From Rickettsia typhi (GTDB lineage: Bacteria > Pseudomonadota > Alphaproteobacteria > Rickettsiales > UBA1997), in assembly GCA_945900795.1 (NCBI GenBank), contig CAMDJN010000010.1:1-33254 (forward strand): a DNA stretch of 33,254 bases. Reading direction: 5' to 3'. This document shows, one piece after another, positions 1 to 6,915 of this stretch. A program made the translations under genes and the position numbers. The notes under the pieces were generated by a model. It searched no databases and was not told the DNA's origin. It worked only from the letters and a program-made list of their open reading frames with translations. Numbering within the stretch: the stretch's first letter is position 1; each line of letters opens with the position of its first letter.

Positions 1-73
1 CTTGCTAAAAACTTGCTGATTTATGAAAGTCAGAAGTGCCATTAGGGCTAGTAAACAGTAGCTTTAGCTACTT

Positions 74-688
74 TTAATAACAAGGAAAATAATCAAAAAA
101 ACTAAAGAAATTTATGAAGAAATTGTTTGGGGATTTGCAACAGCCCCAACTTAACTTGTCTGTAATTTTTTGTTCAAACCCACCAACAAAACACGTTACA
201 TTTTCTCCAAAAATTTGCCTCGTTCCAGAGCTGATTCCAGCGGTAAGTCTAGTATTACTTTGTGGAATTGTTACGCTTGCTAGAGAATAAATCCAATGTC
301 CTACACCACCTCCCTCTAACGAAAATGGAATCTCTGAGCCAATGATTAGCTTTGGTTGGTAGCTTTCGATCTCTTTCACTTGAAGAGGAATTGCACTTTT
401 GAATCCCAATCCCAAAGAAGCATTTTTTGATGCGGGGGTCGAGAGGTTAAACAGCGTTGCATCTAACTCCGTATTATTTCCTATTCCTGTCGCGAAGTAG
501 TTTGTTGAGTTCTCAAATTGATCAGGATCGCTGAAACGAAACTGAGATTCATGCTGCAGAAATACTTTTTTCTTAGGAGTAACATCAGCTGATGGAGCAT
601 TAAAAATCGTCTGCTGAGCCAGGCAATAATTTAAAAAAAGAAGGTTTAGAAATAGTACGAAAATAAAAATTCTGGCTGAGCAAAACAT
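74..688 (-). CDS. Secreted/outer-membrane-like hypothetical protein, probably C-terminally truncated
   Basis: Residues 1-24 form a clear signal peptide: a hydrophobic phenylalanine/leucine-rich core ending in CLAQQ. The rest has alternating polar/hydrophobic strands rich in Gly, Ser and Thr (FATGIGNNTELDATLF, SLGLGFKSAIPL, TRLTAGISSGTRQIFG), as expected for an outer-membrane beta-barrel or periplasmic beta protein. The last 20 or so residues change abruptly to a Phe/Asn/Cys-rich tail (NNFFINFFSFFDYFPCY) that does not look like barrel sequence, and 204 residues is short for a barrel of this style. This suggests a frameshift or deletion near position 130. The ATG lies 44 bases beyond the glyA stop, so it may be read through from glyA. 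Function is unknown; the protein type is inferred from composition only. Confidence 0.5.
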   Translation of the reverse strand: MFCSARIFIFVLFLNLLFLNYCLAQQTIFNAPSADVTPKKKVFLQHESQFRFSDPDQFENSTNYFATGIGNNTELDATLFNLSTPASKNASLGLGFKSAIPLQVKEIESYQPKLIIGSEIPFSLEGGGVGHWIYSLASVTIPQSNTRLTAGISSGTRQIFGENVTCFVGGFEQKITDKLSWGCCKSPNNFFINFFSFFDYFPCY

Positions 689-732
689 TGGCGGTAACGT
701 GGTAAGTTTTGTTTTCTGTAGCTTGGGTTTTT

Positions 733-2001
733 TTAATAAATCGGAAATTGCTTACAAAGAGTGACAACTTCAGCCTTCACCATTTCTTCAACCGCACGAT
801 TTCCTTCCTCGCCATTTTTTACAAATCCTTCAAGCACATCACAAATCATGTGTCCAATCCGCTTAAACTCTGCTTCTTTGAAGCCGCGAGTTGTTCCAGC
901 CGCAGTTCCAAAGCGCAATCCAGATGTTACGAATGGACTTCTTGGATCATTAGGAATTGCATTTTTATTGCAGGTAAGGCCAGCACGTTCCAAAACTTTT
1001 TCCGCCTCTTTCCCAGTCAGAGTTTCAAGCGGAGTGAGATCAACAACCATCAGGTGGCAATCTGTTCCTCCAGTGGTAATTTTTAATCCGCGTTCAACCA
1101 AAACTGCTGCCAAAACTTTGGCATTGGCGACAATTTGTTTGGCGTAAATTTTAAATTCTGGACGAAGTGCTTCAGCGAATGAAACCGCTTTGGCAGCGAT
1201 TACATGCATTAGTGGACCACCTTGCAATCCAGGGAAAACGGCAGAGTTAATTTTCTTGGCGAGTTCTTCGTTATTGGTTAGAATCACGCCACCACGTGGT
1301 CCGCGCAAAGTTTTGTGAGTGGTGGAAGTTACGATGTCAGCAATTCCAACTGGTGATGGGTAGATTCCGGCAGCAACTAGACCGGCCACGTGAGCCATGT
1401 CGACCATCAACAAAGCACCAACTTCATCCGCAATTTTTTTGAAGCGCGACCAGTCAACAATGCGTGGGTAAGAGGAAATTCCGGCAATAATTAATTTTGG
1501 CTTGTGCTCGCGAGCTAGTGCCAGAGCCTGATCGTAATCGATCAAACCATCTTCAAGCCTGATTCCGTACTGCACCGACTTCAACCACATTCCAGAAATT
1601 GTGCGTTGCGCCCCATGAGTTAAGTGACCTCCCGCCGCAAGAGACATCCCTAAAATCGTGTCATTCGGCTGAAGAAGCGCGAGGTAAACAGCCAAATTAG
1701 CACTCGCCCCAGAATGTGGCTGAACATTGGCAAACTTGGATCCAAACAATTCACAAAGCCGATCAATCGCCAACTGCTCAACCTCATCCGAAAATTCACA
1801 CCCCCCGTAATAACGCTTAGCCGGATACCCTTCCGCGTATTTGTTCGTAAACACCGACCCCTGCGCCTCAAGTACCGCGCGGCTCACGATGTTTTCTGAA
1901 GCGATGAGTTCGATTTGGAATTTTTGACGGTCGGTTTCTTTTTGGATTGAGGAGAAGATGGATGGATCGGAATCGCGTAATGTGGATGTGAAGAAGGTCA
2001 T
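733..2001 (-). CDS. glyA: Serine hydroxymethyltransferase
   Basis: A PLP enzyme that interconverts serine plus tetrahydrofolate with glycine plus 5,10-methylene-THF; cytosolic, normally homodimeric or tetrameric. The 422 residues match the usual family length. Recognisable landmarks are [10 protein letters not shown] (31-40), the Tyr/Gly-rich [15 protein letters not shown] (53-67), QPHSGASAN (94-102), [13 protein letters not shown] (200-212) and the PLP-lysine motif [12 protein letters not shown] with Lys230. It starts at an ATG 48 bases after the stop of the ankyrin gene. Together with metF (23727-24626) it supplies methylene- and methyl-folate. The gene appears intact, and identification is secure. 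Confidence 0.97.
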   Translation of the reverse strand: MTFFTSTLRDSDPSIFSSIQKETDRQKFQIELIASENIVSRAVLEAQGSVFTNKYAEGYPAKRYYGGCEFSDEVEQLAIDRLCELFGSKFANVQPHSGASANLAVYLALLQPNDTILGMSLAAGGHLTHGAQRTISGMWLKSVQYGIRLEDGLIDYDQALALAREHKPKLIIAGISSYPRIVDWSRFKKIADEVGALLMVDMAHVAGLVAAGIYPSPVGIADIVTSTTHKTLRGPRGGVILTNNEELAKKINSAVFPGLQGGPLMHVIAAKAVSFAEALRPEFKIYAKQIVANAKVLAAVLVERGLKITTGGTDCHLMVVDLTPLETLTGKEAEKVLERAGLTCNKNAIPNDPRSPFVTSGLRFGTAAGTTRGFKEAEFKRIGHMICDVLEGFVKNGEEGNRAVEEMVKAEVVTLCKQFPIY

Positions 2002-2012
2002 GTTTGAAGTTA

Positions 2013-2041
2013 GTTTGTTGATTGATTGATTGGTTGATTGG
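2013..2041. repeat. Imperfect GATT tetranucleotide repeat in the glyA leader
   Basis: On the plus strand the gap between glyA and the ankyrin gene contains about five tandem GATT units with one GGTT variant. It lies just upstream of the glyA start (2001) and could vary in length by slippage. No function can be shown. Confidence 0.5.
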
Positions 2042-2049
2042 AGTGGTTG

Positions 2050-4827
2050 TTAGAGATCGTTTCGAACAACTTCGCTTTTGTTCCCAACTCCTTCTCCACT
2101 TGGATTACCCGCTGTATTGTTTGGCACTCCTGGTTTTGGATCTAACTGAGATTCTTTGTATTCAGCGTAGGCCTCGGTTAATTTCTCTAAGAATTTTTTG
2201 TCTTTAGTAAGGGATATTGCTGTTTTGAGTGAAATTTCTTTGCCGTCGTTTACGATTGAAATTTCTGCTTCTGGATTTACGCCGTTTCTGGCTAAGAGGA
2301 TGGCAGCGTCTAGGTTGCCTTGATTCCCCCCCGCGGCGACTAGTTTCTCTCCCTTAAGACCTGATGCCTTGGCCTCGATGAATTTGTTACCATTATATAC
2401 CGCAACGTACAGTGGCGTTATTCCATCATTCCTTTGCTTGTTAATCGCAGCAACCAGCTTCTCTCCCTTAAGACCTGATGTCTTGATGGCTTCAATTAAT
2501 ATTTTTACGACTTCCTTGTGACCATTTTGCGCCGCGGCGCACAATGTAGTTGCTCCATTACTTGCTGGCTGGCTAATCGCAGCAATCAATTCCTTTTCCT
2601 CAAGATTGGATGTTGTGATGATTTTAAGAAATGCTTCTACGATTTTCTCATGGCCACTTTGCGACGCGATGTACAATGGCGTTGCTCCATTCTTAATTTT
2701 CTGGATAATCGCAGCAACCAACTCCTTTCCTTCAAGTGCAGATGTGATATTTCTTACGACTTCCTCGTGACTACGAAATGTCGCCGCGAACAATGGCGTT
2801 ACAAGACTATCAAATGAACGATACTTCAAAACATCACCAATACCCAATTCGATAACTTTGTTAATCAGGTCACTCTTACCATCTGAAGCAATGGCCTGAA
2901 TTAGGATCTGCCCCAAATAATCAGTAACCGCTTTTCTTTTTTCAGCTTCATTAATTATTTCGGGAGCTGGATAGCCAATTGTACTTAGTTCAGATTTAAT
3001 CGATTCAAAAGCTTGTTTATGAGCTGAAAATTTTGACACAATTCCTTCTAAAATTTGTGAGCTATGCTTGATTATTGCGTAGTAAATATCGGAAAATTTT
3101 TTGTTTTCTGAGGATAATTTTTCGGATAGGATTTTGATAATCGAGTCATCCAAGGTTGTGGTATTGCTCTCAAAAATATCGGTTTTGTCTTTTGCGTATT
3201 TGAAAATGATTTGAAGAGGAACGTAAGGGGGGAGAGTATTTTTGTTGCTGATTAGGTTTTTCAGCAGTCCAAGTATCACACCTCCTTCTTGCGAGAATTC
3301 TCCTGCGTGCAAAAACAGAATCTGTCCCGGTATTAGAGAATTTTTTTTGCCAAAATTTTCCTTGGGGGTTGCGCCAATATTACATGCCGAAGCATGAATA
3401 ATTTTAGCATTTGGAAAAAATGTTGCTGCGAAATCGTCGGGTTGGATTGAGTATTTTTTACCTTTGTTCTCGGCCAGATACATTGCTCCAGAAATGTAGC
3501 CATGCCCTAAAATAATCACTCGACTAGTTTTTTTTGCGACTGCATTGAAAGGCTGTTTTTGATCAACCTCAATAAGATTAACTCCTTCCATTTCTGCAGT
3601 TTTTCTAAGCACTTCGCAATCCATCTCTGGTCCACAAAACACCGTTGTCTCCGAACCTTTACCTTTCACGCCCGAAGTCTTCGCTCCCTCAACACCACGA
3701 AACAACGAGGTCGCCAATCCAGCAACCATGGTTGGTGGAGAAGCAAGTGCTGCCCCAGCTCCGAATAAAAGCATTCCGTAACGAACTCCAGAACCTCCTG
3801 CAAGCTCTGCTAAAAAATTGCCAACTGTTCCTGGTAAAAAGCTTTGCTGTTCTTGACCGACATCAAGCCCATATTCAGTGTCAAAAAATTCTTCTGAACC
3901 AAGCTCGTTGCCAATGGTGGTAGGATTTACCCCCCTCGTCCCTTCTGTTGCAAACCTATTAGACAAGGTTGAAGCAGCAACTCTTGCAACTGAACTTACC
4001 ACGCTAGCCAACGAGCCCGCCATTTGAGTTGCAACATTTCCAACTGATACAGCTGCGTTGTTGGCTTGAGTAGCGTAGCTCACCCTAGCAGAAGACAACG
4101 CCAAATAAACACCGGCAGTTAGAGCCATGGCATTAACAGCAACTTGAACCGGAAGTAAGCTATTTTGATTTGGTGAAGAATCTGGTGAAGATGCAGATTG
4201 TGAGAGGTAAGAGTAAGTAGCATTAGCCGCAGCAATGATGGCTGGAATAGCAACCCCTTCGATAACTTTCGCAGTAACTAGATTCGCAATTCTTTTGGAG
4301 GAATTCTCTAACGAGAAAGCTTCTTTTCCTTCTCGCAACAACTGCAAAAAATCATTTTTTAGCGCATCAATTGAAATTGGATTTACTGTTTGATTACTCA
4401 TCGATTCAGCTAGGCCGTTAATCTCAGAAATGGAATTCAAGATCGATTGTCCGGAATTATTTGCTTGGCCCAAAACAGCTTTTAAGGCCGTGGCAAGTTG
4501 GAGTTTAATAAATTCATCAAGGGTAATATTTACTTTGGAATCTAGTTGCGTAGCGCTTTCAAGCCATTCTTGAAAGGCTATTTTGGTTTCTGCAGAAGCG
4601 CCAGGATAGTTTTGAGTAACTGATTCGTAAGCAGAAAATTGATCAGATCCAAGCGCCTTAAGATGATTTTCAGTAATTTCGATTTCTTCGAAAGCGCGTT
4701 TCTGACCTACGGCAACCTTGCAGCGATGCAAAATCTTCCCCTTACGGAAAACCACTTCTCCGTTAGAGATTAGGTATTGAAGAAGAGTGTCGAAGCTTTG
4801 GGTTGTTGATTGGGTTGGTTTTGACAT
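2050..4827 (-). CDS. Ankyrin-repeat protein with putative clan CD (caspase/C80-like) cysteine protease domain
   Basis: A 925-residue protein in several parts. Residues 1-190 are a mostly helical N-terminal region. Residues 190-290 and 330-375 are Ala/Ser/Val-rich with hydrophobic stretches that could insert in or span a membrane. Residues 393-525 form an alpha/beta-looking domain where strand RVIILGHG (436-443) is followed 40 residues after His442 by IIHASACNIG (476-485), giving an H-G ... S-A-C pair (His442, Cys482) like the catalytic dyad of clan CD peptidases. At least three ankyrin repeats follow (about 676-820: TPLFAATFRSHEEVV, TPLYIASQSGHEKIV, TTLCAAAQNGHKEVV, TPLYVAVYNGNK), separated by a recurring linker ending in KELVAAI or EKLVAAI. 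The C-terminus is charged and disordered. There is no classical signal peptide. It starts 4 bases after the DUF1016-thermonuclease stop, so the two are probably translated together. A secreted effector is the natural reading; the protease call is my inference. Confidence 0.75.
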   Translation of the reverse strand: MSKPTQSTTQSFDTLLQYLISNGEVVFRKGKILHRCKVAVGQKRAFEEIEITENHLKALGSDQFSAYESVTQNYPGASAETKIAFQEWLESATQLDSKVNITLDEFIKLQLATALKAVLGQANNSGQSILNSISEINGLAESMSNQTVNPISIDALKNDFLQLLREGKEAFSLENSSKRIANLVTAKVIEGVAIPAIIAAANATYSYLSQSASSPDSSPNQNSLLPVQVAVNAMALTAGVYLALSSARVSYATQANNAAVSVGNVATQMAGSLASVVSSVARVAASTLSNRFATEGTRGVNPTTIGNELGSEEFFDTEYGLDVGQEQQSFLPGTVGNFLAELAGGSGVRYGMLLFGAGAALASPPTMVAGLATSLFRGVEGAKTSGVKGKGSETTVFCGPEMDCEVLRKTAEMEGVNLIEVDQKQPFNAVAKKTSRVIILGHGYISGAMYLAENKGKKYSIQPDDFAATFFPNAKIIHASACNIGATPKENFGKKNSLIPGQILFLHAGEFSQEGGVILGLLKNLISNKNTLPPYVPLQIIFKYAKDKTDIFESNTTTLDDSIIKILSEKLSSENKKFSDIYYAIIKHSSQILEGIVSKFSAHKQAFESIKSELSTIGYPAPEIINEAEKRKAVTDYLGQILIQAIASDGKSDLINKVIELGIGDVLKYRSFDSLVTPLFAATFRSHEEVVRNITSALEGKELVAAIIQKIKNGATPLYIASQSGHEKIVEAFLKIITTSNLEEKELIAAISQPASNGATTLCAAAQNGHKEVVKILIEAIKTSGLKGEKLVAAINKQRNDGITPLYVAVYNGNKFIEAKASGLKGEKLVAAGGNQGNLDAAILLARNGVNPEAEISIVNDGKEISLKTAISLTKDKKFLEKLTEAYAEYKESQLDPKPGVPNNTAGNPSGEGVGNKSEVVRNDL

Positions 4828-4831
4828 GTGA

Positions 4832-5971
4832 TTACATTTTCAAAATTTGAGCCGAACCGTTGTTTAGCAAGAGTTGGTTGAGGTAAATTCCGTTGTCGGC
4901 GACTTGTTGAGGGGTTGAGTGCACCACCCTTCGACTCCGCTCAGGGAGCGGATTCGAGTCAACCGCTCCCTGAGCGGAGTCGAAGGGCGGTAAAAAAACA
5001 TCCGCCACGTAACGGCCGTAGATGTCGATCTTGATGGTTTTGACGATTAAAAAAGGCAATCCATTTAGGATCTTGCTTAGCATTTTGGAACTCTTCTTAC
5101 CTTCGTCAGTACCGATTTCCGGAGCATCAATTCCTTTGAGCCGAATGATTTCTTTGTGAAGAAGTTTGAAGCCGAGATCGATTGTGACGCGAATGGTGTC
5201 GCCATCGACAACGCGATCGAGGTAAGCTTTGTAGGTGTTGAATTTGCGTGGACTAGTGTCGGATTTTTCGAAGGAATAATTTTCTTTCTTCTTGCTCACA
5301 TCAACAGTTGAAGCTCTAGAGGGGGGCTTTTGTACCGCCAGCGCTAAGTTTTTTGGCAGGCTTTCTTCAACCTCACGAAAAATGTTGAAACCACAATCGA
5401 TGTAGGTTTTTTCGGTGTTTTCATCTTTGACCAATGGGTAAGAAAATAGCTGACCGCGTTCTGGACGCAGCTTTGTAGTGGTAGCTGTTTTGCGGATTAC
5501 GTCACTGTTTTTTGTCGTAACTTCTGCAGAGCTACTTTCGCTATTTTTTTTGGAATTTTTTACTGCGCGCTCAAGTTCAATCACATTCCAATTATTCTCA
5601 ATCGTCAGACTTTCCAAATATTTTCTCTTTTCGTCATTTTTGATTTCAGCAAGGACGCGGTAATGGCTCCAGTTCAAGCTAACTTCATCTTTCGGAAGTT
5701 TTGGGTAAGATTGGTAAAAGTTGCGCATTTTGTAGAGCGTTCTCTTTTTGATCAGAAGATCTTTCTCAAGCTTTGCCAACAGGGTTTCTTTGTAACCAAT
5801 GTGATTATTTTTGGACAAATCTTCACTGATTAACTTTCCCATTTTCCAACTCATTACGACCTTCTCTCTCACCGAAGTTCTGGCAATTTTTTCTCCTGCT
5901 TGCTTGATGCAGTTTTCGATGTTTGTGAGGAGGTTTGAGTAATTACTCAGAGTAATTTTTTTATTTTTCAT
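4832..5971 (-). CDS. DUF1016 (YhcG N-terminal type) fused to staphylococcal-nuclease-like (thermonuclease) domain, copy 1
   Basis: Residues 10-138 are a DUF1016/YhcG-type N-terminal domain with its hallmark SLNWSHYRVL (98-107) and the helix TIENNWNVIELERAV. Residues 168-208 (RGQLFSYPLV ... YIDCGFNIFREVEE) are a short conserved middle segment shared with the paralogue at 32015-33118. Residues 243-379 are an SNase domain: VVDGDTIRV, IIRLKGIDAPE and YGRYVADVF carry the counterparts of the S. aureus calcium-binding and catalytic residues (D256/D258, R277, D282, E285, R320), so nuclease activity is likely. There is no signal peptide, unlike classical thermonucleases. Residues about 329-356 are an insertion absent from the paralogue, encoded by a perfect 61-bp palindrome. 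The ATG has AGG eight to ten bases upstream, and a perfect 24-bp palindrome lies 27-50 bases upstream. The ankyrin/protease gene follows after 4 bases. Confidence 0.85.
   Translation of the reverse strand: MKNKKITLSNYSNLLTNIENCIKQAGEKIARTSVREKVVMSWKMGKLISEDLSKNNHIGYKETLLAKLEKDLLIKKRTLYKMRNFYQSYPKLPKDEVSLNWSHYRVLAEIKNDEKRKYLESLTIENNWNVIELERAVKNSKKNSESSSAEVTTKNSDVIRKTATTTKLRPERGQLFSYPLVKDENTEKTYIDCGFNIFREVEESLPKNLALAVQKPPSRASTVDVSKKKENYSFEKSDTSPRKFNTYKAYLDRVVDGDTIRVTIDLGFKLLHKEIIRLKGIDAPEIGTDEGKKSSKMLSKILNGLPFLIVKTIKIDIYGRYVADVFLPPFDSAQGAVDSNPLPERSRRVVHSTPQQVADNGIYLNQLLLNNGSAQILKM
4927..4987. repeat. 61-bp GC-rich perfect palindrome inserted in frame in the thermonuclease gene
   Basis: A 25-base arm (4927-4951, starting CCCTTCGACTCCGCTCAGGG) is followed by 11 bases and its exact reverse complement (4963-4987). 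It is much richer in G+C than its surroundings. It is read through as a peptide including FDSAQGAVDSNPLPERSRRV, and the paralogous gene has only about nine residues at the same place, so it is an insertion that keeps the frame. This resembles REP-like or Rickettsia-palindromic-element insertions in coding genes. Confidence 0.9.
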
Positions 5972-5997
5972 TGCGACCTGAGTAACGATTTTTGATC

Positions 5998-6021
5998 AAA
6001 AGTGTCCACGTGGACACTTTT
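5998..6021. promoter_or_regulatory. Perfect 24-bp palindrome upstream of DUF1016-thermonuclease copy 1 (operator or terminator)
   Basis: AAAAGTGTCCAC followed directly by its reverse complement, 27-50 bases upstream of the start at 5971. On the minus strand it is preceded by eight A residues (complement of 6026-6033) with 4 bases between. The second thermonuclease gene has the same arrangement (33135-33157). It also lies downstream of trpC and ends in four U on the minus strand, so it might instead be the trpC terminator. The shared layout with the other copy favours a regulatory role. Confidence 0.55.
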
Positions 6022-6099
6022 AGAATTTTTTTTGATTTTAAGACTTAGTCTGGAATGACGGGGATTGAGAAAGATTTTAAACAGGTTCCAAGACTGGTT

Positions 6100-6915
6100 T
6101 TACAAATCTGCGCAACTCAGTTTTAATAATTTTTTTACCGATTCGGTAATATTTTTTTGCGTCATAAAATGCTCTCCGATTAGAAAGCAATTGATTCCGG
6201 CCTGCTGCAACAATTCAACATCAAGCGCCCCTTTAATTCCGCTTTCACTTACTAAAAGGTAATCGCTAGGAACTTGCTCGGAAAGAAAAAGTGAAGTTTC
6301 GAGATTTGTTTCCAAGGTTTTGAGGTTGCGATTATTGATACCAAGCAGCTTGCTTTCTAGCTTTGCAGCTCGTTGCAATTCTTTTTCATCATGAACTTCA
6401 ATCAACACTGACAACCCTAGATCAAGTGCGCATTTTTCTAATTCTTGCAGTTTTTGATCATCAAGCATGGAGACGATGAGTAGGATGCAATCGGCGCCAA
6501 GACTTTTTGTTTCGTAGACTTGGTAAGTGTCGACTAAGAATTCTTTACGCAAAATTGGTAAATCAGAAATAGCTCTAACCTCAGACAAATAGCGGTCTGA
6601 TCCCATGAAATATTTTTCGTCGGTAAGAATTGAAAGACAGGTTGCGCCGCCGTCGGTGTAATCTTTGGCAATTTGGAGATGGTCAAAATCTTCGCGTAAA
6701 ATTCCATGCGAAGGTGAGGCTTTTTTGATTTCACAAATCAGCCCCACTTCATTGCGATCATTTTTTTCTTTTAGTTTTGAAAAGAAAAAAAATGGATCTT
6801 TTTCTCTTTTAGAGCATTTAATTTTGGCACAGATTTCTTGGAGTGAGATGTTTTTTTTACGGTTTCGAACCTCGATCAGTTTGTGCTGATAAATTTCTTC
6901 AAGAATATTTTTCAT
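6100..6915 (-). CDS. trpC: Indole-3-glycerol phosphate synthase
   Basis: Converts 1-(2-carboxyphenylamino)-1-deoxyribulose 5-phosphate to indole-3-glycerol phosphate, the fourth step of tryptophan synthesis, on a (beta/alpha)8 barrel. The 271 residues are normal for a single-function TrpC. Signature segments are LICEIKKASPSHGIL with the catalytic Lys, AKDYTDGGATCLSILTD, LPILRKEFLVD, LGADCILLIVSML, VLIEVHDEKEL, LLGINNRNLKTLE and LLVSESGI. Its start overlaps the stop of the acyl-CoA synthetase gene by 4 bases (ATGA), so it is the last gene of that operon. No other trp gene is in the window, so whether the pathway is complete cannot be judged here. Confidence 0.96.
   Translation of the reverse strand: MKNILEEIYQHKLIEVRNRKKNISLQEICAKIKCSKREKDPFFFFSKLKEKNDRNEVGLICEIKKASPSHGILREDFDHLQIAKDYTDGGATCLSILTDEKYFMGSDRYLSEVRAISDLPILRKEFLVDTYQVYETKSLGADCILLIVSMLDDQKLQELEKCALDLGLSVLIEVHDEKELQRAAKLESKLLGINNRNLKTLETNLETSLFLSEQVPSDYLLVSESGIKGALDVELLQQAGINCFLIGEHFMTQKNITESVKKLLKLSCADL

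Noticed and set aside
709..1147. Open frames opposite glyA on the plus strand
   Set aside because: They are antisense shadows of a conserved gene, with no family features of their own.
6022..6099. Fragment reading TCTGGAATGACGGGG after trpC as a relic of a dispersed repeat
   Set aside because: Short stretch with no second copy in the window; it cannot be told from chance.
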